64,000 bases of DNA from Hyphomicrobium sulfonivorans (GTDB lineage Bacteria; Pseudomonadota; Alphaproteobacteria; Rhizobiales; Hyphomicrobiaceae): the NCBI RefSeq assembly GCF_013306565.1, contig NZ_PZPO01000002.1:74501-138500 (forward strand), read 5' to 3'. The stretch's first letter is position 1. Each line of letters starts with the position of its first letter. Below the pieces are notes generated by a model. That model worked only from the letters and a program-made list of their open reading frames with translations. It did no database searches and was not told where the DNA came from. The translations under genes and the position numbers were made by a program. Below are positions 10,336 to 18,320 of this stretch, piece by piece.

Positions 10336-10674
10336 TTATTCGCCGGCGGCAAGCTGGCGTTTGCAGATCTCACGCCATTTGCTTTTAGAGATGTGCGTGC
10401 CTGCATCCCAGGTGTCGATGCAATGCTGAAGTTTTTCAGCGCGTGTGGGTGCCTTGTAGTCGCTGATGCTCGGCGCCGCGGCGTCGCCGCTTCCCTCGCG
10501 ATAATTGCGCGTGCCCTTGCGGCCGGCGTCAACCGTGCTGACGACCGTGAGAGCCGTTGCGGGTTGCGCAGACGAAGCTGCGACTGTCCATGCACCGGCA
10601 GTTGCGTTCGATGCCGTCAAAGCAAGGAGCGAAAGCGCACCGAGGGCGCATACATATGTGCGAGCAAAGGCCAT
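10336..10674 (-). CDS. Small exported protein of unknown function
   Basis: This 112-residue protein has a classic signal peptide: a basic start, a hydrophobic core ALGALSLLALTA and an AxA-like cleavage site near residue 26. The mature part is low-complexity, then ends in a conserved-looking block HCIDTWDAGTHISKSKWREICKR with two cysteines 20 residues apart that could form a disulfide. I recall similar C-terminal blocks in hypothetical exported proteins of Hyphomicrobiales. No function can be given. It precedes nothing in operon and is separated from the bactofilin gene by a terminator. Confidence 0.65.
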   Translation of the reverse strand: MAFARTYVCALGALSLLALTASNATAGAWTVAASSAQPATALTVVSTVDAGRKGTRNYREGSGDAAAPSISDYKAPTRAEKLQHCIDTWDAGTHISKSKWREICKRQLAAGE

Positions 10675-10794
10675 GGTTAATCCTACAACGGATTGCCGCC
10701 GCGTGGTGCAGGATCGGAATTTCTGGTGAAGCTTTGCTGGCGTGTTGGTCCGGATTGGAACGACGCCTTTTGCGTGCGCAATCCGAGTTCTAAA

Positions 10795-10833
10795 AAGGGG
10801 AAGGCGCGCGAAAGGGGACGTTCGCGCGCCTTC
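10795..10833 (-). terminator. Intrinsic terminator downstream of bactofilin
   Basis: A perfect 13-base stem (GAAGGCGCGCGAA and its complement) closes an eight-base loop. Read on the minus strand it is followed by CCCC and five T. It lies 48 bases past the bactofilin stop. Confidence 0.85.
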
Positions 10834-10880
10834 GCCAGCCAGGGCCGGGAAAGCCTGACCGGCTGTATGCCGTGATGGGC

Positions 10881-11414
10881 TCAGGGAGCTTCGGAAGCTG
10901 CGGCGCTGCTGGCCGCGCTCTTTCCGGCGCTGCGGGTTGATGTTGGTTTTGGCGTTTCGGTGCGGCTGGCGGTGCTGGCCGTTTCATCCATGTGCCGCAG
11001 CGTGCCTATGATGCGCGCGCCTTCATCGGCCGAAAATATCTGATGGATGATCTCGCTCTCAACGATCGCAGTATTTTCCATTCGCACGCGCTTGGCATTT
11101 ATCTTGCCGGTGCTGCGTCCGCGGATGATGACTTCCTCCGCATCGATGCCGCCTTCAACCGATGCATCCGTGTCGATGATAAGCAGCTTGCAGCGCACGT
11201 TTCCGAATACGTTGCCCTTGATGAGAATGTCGCCGTTGCTTTCCAGATCGCCGCGCACGGTCAGGCATTCGTCAACGAGCGCGTGCACGGGTGCTTTGGT
11301 GCGATCCGGTGCAGCGTATTCACCGGTTGCAGGATGTGCTGCCGGGGCAGGCGTTTCAATGCTGTCGGCGTTTCCTGGTGCAGAAAAGCTATCAAGTTTC
11401 TTGGTGTTGAACAT
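10881..11414 (-). CDS. Bactofilin (polymer-forming cytoskeletal protein)
   Basis: This 177-residue protein has a central beta-helical DUF583 domain at about 48-145 (CLTVRGDLESNGDILIKG, then repeated V/I-x-G patterns). Disordered proline/alanine-rich tails lie on both sides, typical of bactofilins. Bactofilins self-assemble without nucleotide into membrane-associated filaments that organise cell-wall synthesis, stalks or cell shape. In stalked or budding alphaproteobacteria they localise morphogenesis enzymes. Here the gene stands alone, not beside an M23 peptidase as in many genomes. The only charged repeat is in the core. Confidence 0.92.
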   Translation of the reverse strand: MFNTKKLDSFSAPGNADSIETPAPAAHPATGEYAAPDRTKAPVHALVDECLTVRGDLESNGDILIKGNVFGNVRCKLLIIDTDASVEGGIDAEEVIIRGRSTGKINAKRVRMENTAIVESEIIHQIFSADEGARIIGTLRHMDETASTASRTETPKPTSTRSAGKSAASSAAASEAP

Positions 11415-11620
11415 TGCGAATGCCCTTATGGAATGATGCAGGCAATATTCGAGCTACGCAGATGAGCAGTAATAGCAGCAGCAATTAAGTGACCGTTCGC
11501 ACACTATTGGAAGCAAAGAGTGCTGTTCCGGTGCGCATCGCGCGCAAATGCAAATGAAGTGTTTCCCGCGCGCTACTCGCACGTCAGAGGATATACGTCA
11601 GTGTTTTCAGCGGTTTTGCG

Positions 11621-12511
11621 TTACGGCAATCCGCTCTGTTGCAGCAGTTGAAGCACCGCGCTGCACGGCGCCACGAACGAGTGCCAATCACCCTTCTTCT
11701 TCGGATCGACATCATATCGAAAGCGGTTCTGTGGGCCCGCTGCGCCTTTGGCCATGACGCCAACTAGCGATCCATCCTGCGCAAGAACAGGCCCGCCGGA
11801 ATTGCCCGGCAGCGAGTCCACGCTGGTAGCGATGTAGGCGGATGTCGTGTCGCGAAACTCGGCTTTGCCGACGCCAACAGAAATGCCGTGGCTCCAGCGC
11901 TTGATCTGTTGCGACTGCTTAAGCGAGCGCCGCTTGGCGACACCGGGAAAGCCGATCGCATAGACCTCCTGCTCGAACGCGCTGTCACATTGGCCGTTCA
12001 CGGGCAGAGGTGCGCCGACGCGGCGCTTCGTCGGCATTACAACTCTGATGACGGCGAGATCGTACGCATCGTCGATGCGGACGGCTTTGACGTTGTCGAG
12101 ACGCTGCGGGCGTGGCGCGAGCGTGATGCCATCCGCTTCAAAGCGTTTGCCGCCGGTGTCTTCGACGAGATAGCGCTTCTGGCCTTTGCAATCCTCAACC
12201 GCGTGTCCTGCGGTGATGAAATAGTGTTCGGTGCGTTCGCCCTTCGGAACACGGCGGACCGGGAAGGCAGAGGCGGTGTAACTGCCTTTGGTGCCTTCGC
12301 ACACGAACGCGTAGACGGAGTTCCATGCGTCGGCCACGGCTGCGGGGCGCTTGTCGGTGAAGAAGCCTTCGCCCGCGTGAGCCGATGACAGGACAAGCAT
12401 CGGCATGGCGACAGCAAGGATGGTGCTGACGGCAAACTTCGCAGTCCGACGCCGCGTGATGGCGCGGGTGGCTAGTGCCTTGCGGACTGAGTTGGCAGAG
12501 GCGGGCGGCAT
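11621..12511 (-). CDS. Exported trypsin-like serine protease
   Basis: A secretory signal (RRRTAKFAVSTILAVAMPMLVLSSAHA, ending about residue 46) is followed by an S1/DegP-like catalytic domain. The histidine sits in ITAGHAVEDC, the aspartate in AYDLAVIRV and the serine in PGNSGGPVL. GVMAKG after the serine forms the substrate wall. There is no PDZ domain, so it is a single-domain periplasmic protease rather than DegP. The start is uncertain. The longest frame begins with TTG inside the upstream terminator hairpin and is rejected; the ATG at 12511 gives a plausible signal peptide of about 46 residues. Confidence 0.83.
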   Translation of the reverse strand: MPPASANSVRKALATRAITRRRTAKFAVSTILAVAMPMLVLSSAHAGEGFFTDKRPAAVADAWNSVYAFVCEGTKGSYTASAFPVRRVPKGERTEHYFITAGHAVEDCKGQKRYLVEDTGGKRFEADGITLAPRPQRLDNVKAVRIDDAYDLAVIRVVMPTKRRVGAPLPVNGQCDSAFEQEVYAIGFPGVAKRRSLKQSQQIKRWSHGISVGVGKAEFRDTTSAYIATSVDSLPGNSGGPVLAQDGSLVGVMAKGAAGPQNRFRYDVDPKKKGDWHSFVAPCSAVLQLLQQSGLP

Positions 12512-12587
12512 GGGCACTGAGACACTGGGGCGAAGGGTTGTTGCAACGCTGCCTGCGGACCGGGCGGCATGCAAGCGTGGAAATAGC

Positions 12588-12622
12588 AAAGCCGCTCTGC
12601 GGTCAACCCGCAGAACGGCTTT
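12588..12622 (-). terminator. Terminator-like hairpin after the pnt operon
   Basis: AAAGCCG-c-TCTGCGG pairs with CCGCAGA-a-CGGCTTT across a short loop. It lies about 105 bases past the pntB stop and upstream of the protease gene. The minus-strand exit side has a short T-containing tract (GGCTTTGCTATTT). Confidence 0.7.
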
Positions 12623-12727
12623 GAGATAACGATCGTACGTGGCCCGGTGATCGTGGGCCCGCGGCAGAGAGAATGCCCGCCACAGGGCGCCGAGATCGTG
12701 GGCTCCACATCGGAGCCCGGTTTCCGT

Positions 12728-14131
12728 TTAGTGGGCCAGCGCCTTGACGATTTCTTCCGTCATCTTCTTTGCGTCGCCCAGCACCATCACGGTGTTGTCG
12801 TTGTAGAACAGCGGATTGTCGATGCCGGCATAACCCGAAGCCAGCGAGCGCTTGTTGAACAGGACTGTGCCCGCCTTCCACGCCTGCAGCACCGGCATGC
12901 CGTAGATGGGCGAAGTCTTGTCGTTCTCGGCCGCCGGATTGACGACGTCGTTGGCACCGATCACGTAGACGACATCGGCCTGCGGAAACTCCGAGTTGAT
13001 GTCTTCCAGCTCGAACACCTCGTCATAGGGCACGTTGGCTTCGGCCAGCAGCACGTTCATGTGGCCGGGCATGCGGCCCGCCACCGGATGGATGGCGTAC
13101 TTGACCTCGACGCCTTCCTTCTTCAGCGCATCGCCCATCTCGCGCAGTGCGTGCTGGGCCTGCGCCACCGCCATGCCGTACCCCGGCACGATGATGACCT
13201 TGGAGGCGTTCTTCATCACGTAGGCCGCATCTTCCGCCGAGCCGAGCTTGACGGGCTTCTGCTCGCCGCCGGCTGCCGGGCCGGCCGTCTCGCCACCGAA
13301 GCCGCCGAGGATGACGGAGATGAACGAGCGATTCATACCCTTGCACATGATGTACGACAGGATGGCGCCCGACGAGCCGACCAGCGCGCCGGTGATGATG
13401 AGTGCGATGTTCGAAAGCGTGAAGCCGATGCCCGCCGCTGCCCAGCCGGAATAGGAGTTGAGCATCGACACCACGACCGGCATGTCAGCGCCGCCGATCG
13501 GGATGATGATGAGTACGCCGAACAGCATCGACAGCAGCGTGATGGCCCAGAACAGCGTTGCGTCGCCGCCGGACTGGCAGAACAGATAGATCAGGTACAC
13601 GATCGCAACGAACAGGCCGAGATTGATGGCGTGGCGTGCGGGCAGGATGATCGGCTTGCCGGACATGCGGCCTGAGAGTTTCGCGAACGCGATGACCGAG
13701 CCGGTGAATGTGATGGCGCCGATGGCAACACCCAGCGACATCTCGATGAGGCTGGCGGCGCCGATGGCTCCGCGCGTGCCGATGCCGAAGCTGTCCGGCG
13801 CATAGAGTGCTGCGGCAGCGACGAACACGGCGGCAAGACCGACGAGCGAGTGGAACGCGGCGACCAGCTCCGGCATCGCCGTCATGGCGATGCGACGGGC
13901 GGTTACGGCGCCGATGCTGCCGCCGACACCCAAACCGCCAAGCAGAAGCAGCCATGTCCACACCGACTGCGGCGCGGCGACGGCAAGCGTCGTGACCATG
14001 GCGATGGCCATGCCGGTCATGCCGAAATAGTTGCCCTGACGTGAGGTGGCCGGGCTCGACAATCCACGCAGCGCCAGGATGAACAGCACGCCGGAGACGA
14101 GATAAAGCAGAGCGACGAGATTAGGTGTCAT
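12728..14131 (-). CDS. pntB: NAD(P) transhydrogenase subunit beta
   Basis: This 467-residue integral membrane subunit has about nine hydrophobic helices and a C-terminal cytosolic NADP(H)-binding domain III. That domain holds the fingerprint VIIVPGYGMAVAQAQ near residue 315, followed by IHPVAGRMPGHMNVLLAE and VIGANDVVNPAA. The NADP loop KRSLASGYAG is close to the end. With PntA it couples hydride transfer from NADH to NADP+ to proton re-entry. It is the last gene of the pntA1-pntA2-pntB operon, with GGGGGAAG upstream of its ATG. Confidence 0.97.
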   Translation of the reverse strand: MTPNLVALLYLVSGVLFILALRGLSSPATSRQGNYFGMTGMAIAMVTTLAVAAPQSVWTWLLLLGGLGVGGSIGAVTARRIAMTAMPELVAAFHSLVGLAAVFVAAAALYAPDSFGIGTRGAIGAASLIEMSLGVAIGAITFTGSVIAFAKLSGRMSGKPIILPARHAINLGLFVAIVYLIYLFCQSGGDATLFWAITLLSMLFGVLIIIPIGGADMPVVVSMLNSYSGWAAAGIGFTLSNIALIITGALVGSSGAILSYIMCKGMNRSFISVILGGFGGETAGPAAGGEQKPVKLGSAEDAAYVMKNASKVIIVPGYGMAVAQAQHALREMGDALKKEGVEVKYAIHPVAGRMPGHMNVLLAEANVPYDEVFELEDINSEFPQADVVYVIGANDVVNPAAENDKTSPIYGMPVLQAWKAGTVLFNKRSLASGYAGIDNPLFYNDNTVMVLGDAKKMTEEIVKALAH

Positions 14132-14204
14132 TGTGCACTTCCCCCGAGGGCAGGCATTGCGAGTGCGGTCGGGATGGGATTGAGGGCGCGCGTTGCTGGG
14201 TTCA

Positions 14205-14645
14205 TCACCGCTTGTCGCCCTTCTTCTTGTACATCGCCAACATGCGCTGCGTGACGAGGAAGCCGCCGAAGATGTTCACGGCGGCCATGATGAGCGCCAG
14301 CACGCCAAACGTTTTCGAGGCGACAGTGTCGCCGCCGGTGAGGCCGGAGACAGCGCCGTGCTCAACTGCAACGGCGAGCAGCGCGCCAACCACGATAACT
14401 GACGAGATCGCGTTGGTGACGGACATCAGCGGCGTGTGCAGCGCGGGCGTAACGGCCCACACAACGTAGTAGCCGACGAAGATCGCCATCACGAACACCA
14501 TCAGTTCGTAGACGATGGGGTCGATGGTGCCGCCGATGCCACCCGCCGCGAGCGCGGGCGATGCCAATGCGGTGGTGAGCGTGACAGCGCCGGCCGCCAG
14601 AGCGGTGAGACGTCCGAATGTCGATTGCTTGCGACCGTGCATCAT
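14205..14645 (-). CDS. pntA2: NAD(P) transhydrogenase subunit alpha, membrane part (PntA2)
   Basis: This 146-residue protein carries the membrane domain of the alpha subunit, with hydrophobic helices near 48-66, 78-97 and 112-130. The conserved [18 protein letters not shown] region lies between them. The split of alpha into two genes is the Rhodospirillum-type arrangement. The first 33 residues look like a signal sequence ([20 protein letters not shown]). This is longer than in minimal PntA2 proteins, so the N-terminus may be cleaved. The ATG overlaps the pntA1 stop (ATGA). Confidence 0.93.
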   Translation of the reverse strand: MMHGRKQSTFGRLTALAAGAVTLTTALASPALAAGGIGGTIDPIVYELMVFVMAIFVGYYVVWAVTPALHTPLMSVTNAISSVIVVGALLAVAVEHGAVSGLTGGDTVASKTFGVLALIMAAVNIFGGFLVTQRMLAMYKKKGDKR

Positions 14646-15778
14646 GCGGCTCCCTGCAGGCTGGGGTGAACGATCGCGCCGTCGCGGGCGACAAGCGTGC
14701 CCTTGATGATCTCGTCGTCCCAGTTGATCGCCAGCTTCTTTTCCTGCTTGTCGAACATGGTCTCGAAGAAGGTGTAGAGGTTCTTGGCGTAGAGGCTGGA
14801 CGCGTTGATTGCGATCTCGCCCGCAAGATTGAGCGGGCCAAAGATGCGCACGCCGTTGTGGTCGACAATCTCGCCGGGCTTGGTCAGCTCGCAGTTGCCG
14901 CCGCGCTCCGCCGCCAGATCGACGATGATCGAGCCGGGCTTCATGCTTTCCACCATGGCGCGCGTGATGAGACGCGGTGCCGGACGCCCAGGAATGAGCG
15001 CGGTGGTGATGACGATGTCCTGGCCCTTGATGTGGTTGGCGACCAGTTCCGCCTGCTTGGCCTGATATTCCGCCGACATCGCCTTGGCGTAACCGGCTGC
15101 GGTCTGCGCCTGCTTGAACTCGTCGTCCTCGACGGCGATGAACTTGGCGCCGAGCGAGGCGACCTGTTCCTTCGCGGCCGGGCGAACGTCGGTGGCGGAC
15201 ACTTGCGCACCGAGGCGACGCGCAGTAGCGATGGCCTGCAGACCGGCAACGCCCGCGCCCATGATGAAGGCCTTGGCCGCAGGCACAGTGCCAGCCGCCG
15301 TCATCATCATCGGCATCGCCTGCTGGAACATCGCGGCGGCGTCGATCACGGCTTTGTAGCCCGCGAGGTTAGCCTGCGAGGACAGCACGTCCATCGACTG
15401 CGCACGCGTGATGCGCGGCATGAATTCCATCGAGAACAGTGAGGCCTTGCCGGTAGCCAGCGCCTCCATGCCAGCGCGATCGCCATAGGGATCGAGCATG
15501 GCGATGACGAGGGCTTCCGGCTTCAGCGCCGCCACTTCGGCAGCGGATGGCCGGCGCACTTTCAACAGCACGTCGGCATCACGCAGCGCATCGGCAGCGG
15601 TGGGTACAATTTCAGCACCCTGGGCTGCCAGCGTCGCATCGGAAAAGCGGGATCGCGCGCCGGCGCCAGCTTCAACCTTCACTTTAGCCCCGAGGGCGAC
15701 GAGTTTCTTGACCGTCTCCGGTGAAACCGCAACGCGCGGTTCATCCGCAGGCTCGGCGGTAACTGCAATGGTGACCAT
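14642..15778 (-). CDS. pntA1: NAD(P) transhydrogenase subunit alpha, NAD-binding part (PntA1)
   Basis: This 378-residue soluble domain I binds NAD(H). It resembles alanine dehydrogenase in fold. The N-terminal [15 protein letters not shown] motif is followed by [20 protein letters not shown]-like residues. The dinucleotide site [16 protein letters not shown] is near 172. The mobile loop and the domain III contact region include [12 protein letters not shown]. It is first in the pnt operon, immediately downstream of the aa3-oxidase subunit IV gene on the same strand, with only a small hairpin between. Confidence 0.96.
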   Translation of the reverse strand: MVTIAVTAEPADEPRVAVSPETVKKLVALGAKVKVEAGAGARSRFSDATLAAQGAEIVPTAADALRDADVLLKVRRPSAAEVAALKPEALVIAMLDPYGDRAGMEALATGKASLFSMEFMPRITRAQSMDVLSSQANLAGYKAVIDAAAMFQQAMPMMMTAAGTVPAAKAFIMGAGVAGLQAIATARRLGAQVSATDVRPAAKEQVASLGAKFIAVEDDEFKQAQTAAGYAKAMSAEYQAKQAELVANHIKGQDIVITTALIPGRPAPRLITRAMVESMKPGSIIVDLAAERGGNCELTKPGEIVDHNGVRIFGPLNLAGEIAINASSLYAKNLYTFFETMFDKQEKKLAINWDDEIIKGTLVARDGAIVHPSLQGAA

Positions 15779-15819
15779 GCAAGTGTCCGATTCCGTGAGA
15801 AAGCGCTGTCGCCGGAACG

Positions 15820-15839
15820 CGGCGGCTTGCAGGCCGCCG
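15820..15839 (-). terminator. Small hairpin between the aa3 subunit IV gene and pntA1
   Basis: CGGCGGC and GCCGCCG form a seven-base stem around TTGCAG. There is no T tract, so it may attenuate rather than end transcription between the two genes. Confidence 0.4.
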
Positions 15840-15862
15840 GTCCATGGGGATTTGGCTTCAGC

Positions 15863-16006
15863 CTAGGTGAGGAAGAGGTACATGCCGACGAGAAGCACAA
15901 TCAGCGAAACTATCGCGATTTTCGTTAGAAACATGAAGCCCTTGTAGGTGCTCTCCAACTGGGCGTAGTCCATGTTTTCGTTGCCGCCAGAAAGATCGAT
16001 CGACAC
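15863..16006 (-). CDS. aa3-type cytochrome c oxidase subunit IV (bacterial)
   Basis: This 47-residue protein reads from GTG as MSIDLSGGNENMDYAQLEST, then YKGFMFLTKIAIVSLIVLL and a short tail. The MDYxxxExTYxGF block followed by one membrane helix is the signature of the small bacterial subunit IV of aa3-type oxidases (COX4_pro_2 type). It wraps the outside of subunits I-III and has no prosthetic group. The GTG has GGGAGGGG seven bases upstream. It lies next to pnt genes rather than ctaCDE, a placement I believe is common in Hyphomicrobiales. Confidence 0.88.
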   Translation of the reverse strand: MSIDLSGGNENMDYAQLESTYKGFMFLTKIAIVSLIVLLVGMYLFLT

Positions 16007-16370
16007 TTGCTTGCCCCTCCCTAGGGATTGCTTGATCGTTGAGCTTTCTTCGTTACATCAAGCCAGATGTGCTATCAAGTCGCACGCCGAGTTAGCGTGG
16101 TGCTGCATCGGTGCAGGCCGGCACCGTTTTCCGGTCCTGCCCCGTCAGTTGCGGCAGTGCAATAGAACAGCGCAGCCGAACATCTGCAGTGACAGTAACG
16201 CAGTGATGACAGCGCGGCAGCCCGGACAAAAGAACATAGGTCTAAGGGCTTAGACTTTGGTCCGGCAGAAAAGCACCTGCATGATGCGCTGCGTGCTCTG
16301 TCTGCGGAGTAAGCGTGCTGCGGTCTAAACCTGGCGCACTTTGGCGTGTCTGCGGGCACTTCCCCTGCGA
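16007..16370. other. Intergenic region with a long stem-loop
   Basis: These 364 bases lie upstream of the aa3 subunit IV gene and downstream of the cytochrome c gene, both on the minus strand. They must hold the promoter of the former. The main structure is at 16222-16265: CCGGACAAA pairs with TTTGGTCCGG (one bulge), enclosing a second palindrome GTCTAAGGGCTTAGAC. This may be the cytochrome c gene terminator. No gene is supported. Confidence 0.55.
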
Positions 16371-16739
16371 TCATTTGCGCAGGGACATGATGTAAGCTGC
16401 CAGCGCGTGCATCTCATCCTGAGAGAGGTTGTGGTTCGGCATCATCGGCGGAAACGATGCGAGCCAGCTGACGACGCCGTCGTAGGTTTGCAGCGGCCGA
16501 TTGGCCACCGCGCTGAAGCCGGGAATGCCCATGGCGCCCTGCTTCTCGCCCTGCCCCGGATTGAGGTGGCACTCGGCACAGAGGGAAATCGCCAGCTCGT
16601 GGCCCTTCCGGATCGTGTCGGCGTCTGTCTGGGCATGGGCCGCAGCGGGAAGCACAGCGGCAACGGCGAATACTACACACGCCAGGCGCGTAAAATTGCG
16701 CGCGGCGCTTGCCCCGCTGAACCTCGGCCATATCGACAT
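16371..16739 (-). CDS. Exported class I cytochrome c
   Basis: This 122-residue protein has a signal peptide (basic start, hydrophobic LACVVFAVAAVLPAAAHA, cleavage near 36). A single heme-binding motif CAECH is near residue 54. The C-terminal axial methionine is probably in PPMMPNHNLS, and MHALAAYIMSL is the closing helix of the cytochrome c fold. It is a small periplasmic electron carrier. It stands near the transhydrogenase and oxidase-subunit genes but is not clearly co-transcribed. The partner oxidase or dehydrogenase is unknown. GGGGGAA precedes the ATG. Confidence 0.88.
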   Translation of the reverse strand: MSIWPRFSGASAARNFTRLACVVFAVAAVLPAAAHAQTDADTIRKGHELAISLCAECHLNPGQGEKQGAMGIPGFSAVANRPLQTYDGVVSWLASFPPMMPNHNLSQDEMHALAAYIMSLRK

Positions 16740-16835
16740 GGTGCATTCCCCCGGATCTCAATCGGCGCAGCATTCTATCGGGTGTGCGCGCGGAATGCGT
16801 TGATCAATGTCAGGCGGGTCGGCGTGAGCGCTGGC

Positions 16836-18245
16836 CTACTCCGGCAGCGGCACACCGGCCAATGCAAACGCTTCGCGCTGGCGGCCGGCGAGCGTGTCGA
16901 GATTGAAATCATCGATCATGCCGTTGAACAGCCGATACCAGTTCTGGCGCGCACCCAGGTGCAGGAAGACGCCGCCAAGGCCAATGGCAGCACGATCCAT
17001 GAAGACGAATTCGCGCGGGATGCGAACCGGTCCTTTCTCCTTCAGGATGCGGTGCACGGTGAAGGCTTCCTGGCGGCCGTATTCGCCGGGCGAGGTGTCC
17101 TCAGCGATGGTGCGCTCGCGGTCATCCAGCAACGGGCCGTAGATGAAGCGCGCCCAGATGGTGAGCGCTTCGATCAGCTCGCTTGAGAGGCCCGAAAAGC
17201 CCCAGGTCTCATAGGCGCTGACGATGCGGTCGCGGTCGTTGGCAAGCAGGCCGCGGTAAAGGTCGACGACGCCACCGACGAACTGCGGGCGGAATGTGCG
17301 AATGCAACCATAGTCGAGCAGGTTGATGCCGCCGGGAGCAGGCAGCGCTGGAGCTGTACTGTCGCCCGATGCCGGTGCTGGTCCTGTTTGATCCGGCGCG
17401 GGAAACACCGTGTAATTGCCCAGGTGCGGATCGCCGTGGATGACGCCGTAATGGCTGAACGGAAACCACCAGGCGCGGAACATAGCCTGCGCGATTGCGT
17501 TGCGATCCTCCATCGGCGCGATCTTGTAATCGAGCAGCGGTTTGCCATCCAGCCACGTCATAGTCAGCAGCCGCTTGGTCGAAAGCTGCGCGAAGACTTC
17601 CGGCACGCGGACGCTTGGATCGTCAGCAAAGATGTGCGCGTAAAGCCGCGTGTGGCTGGCCTCGCGTTCATAGTCGAGTTCTTCACGCAGGCGCGCGGCG
17701 ATTTCGGCCAGTATGCCGGTGGTTTCAATCGCGGGATTAAAGCGTGCATGGATGGCGAAGATGGCGCGCAGTTGCGTCAGATCAGCTTCGACAGCCGAAG
17801 CCATATCCGGATATTGCAGCTTCACCGCCAGAGCACGGCCGTCGTTGTCCGTTGCGCGATGCACCTGTCCAAGCGATGCGGATGCAGCGGCGTTGAGATC
17901 GAATGATCGGTAACGCTCAGCCCAGTTCGGCCCCAGCTCCGCCACCATGCGGCGCTTTGCGAACGCTGGCCCCATCGGCGGCGCAGCGGATTGAAGCTGA
18001 GAAAGCTGGCGCGCGTATTCGGCGGGCAGCGCCTCGGGGATGGTTGAAAGCAGTTGCGCCACCTTCATCAGCGGGCCTTTGAGCCCACCGAGCGCGGCTG
18101 TCAGTTCGGCGGCGCCGCGTGCACCGTCATGCTCGCGGCCGAACAATCGCTCGCCGGCGATGCGTGTTGCAACACCGCCGACGCTGGCGCCGACCTTGAG
18201 ATAGCGCGACGCGCGCGCTGAAAACCGGTTTTCTTCCTTTGTCAT
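16836..18245 (-). CDS. ABC1/UbiB-family atypical kinase
   Basis: This 469-residue member of the UbiB/ADCK group has the KxGQ-like motif as GLKGPLMKVAQLLSTIPEALP near residue 55. The alanine-rich loop is AAASASLGQVHRA and the VAIK lysine is in LAVKLQYP. The conserved ELDYEREA motif, the catalytic loop IHGDPHLGNY and the metal aspartate LLDYG complete the kinase. Such proteins support ubiquinone biosynthesis or lipid homeostasis; whether this is the Ubi paralogue is not known. No clear C-terminal membrane anchor is seen, unlike E. coli UbiB. The ATG at 18245, with GGGGAG upstream, is preferred over the longer frame. It follows kup by 75 bases on the same strand. Confidence 0.85.
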   Translation of the reverse strand: MTKEENRFSARASRYLKVGASVGGVATRIAGERLFGREHDGARGAAELTAALGGLKGPLMKVAQLLSTIPEALPAEYARQLSQLQSAAPPMGPAFAKRRMVAELGPNWAERYRSFDLNAAASASLGQVHRATDNDGRALAVKLQYPDMASAVEADLTQLRAIFAIHARFNPAIETTGILAEIAARLREELDYEREASHTRLYAHIFADDPSVRVPEVFAQLSTKRLLTMTWLDGKPLLDYKIAPMEDRNAIAQAMFRAWWFPFSHYGVIHGDPHLGNYTVFPAPDQTGPAPASGDSTAPALPAPGGINLLDYGCIRTFRPQFVGGVVDLYRGLLANDRDRIVSAYETWGFSGLSSELIEALTIWARFIYGPLLDDRERTIAEDTSPGEYGRQEAFTVHRILKEKGPVRIPREFVFMDRAAIGLGGVFLHLGARQNWYRLFNGMIDDFNLDTLAGRQREAFALAGVPLPE

Positions 18246-18320
18246 CGCTCCCCGCATATCGGGTTGCGCGGCGCCATCGGCAAGATGCGATCTGCGGCAA
18301 CAGCGGAGTTCGGCCACAGT

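Noticed and set aside
12647-13675. 342-codon frame antisense to pntB
   Set aside because: Histidine/arginine-rich shadow of pntB.
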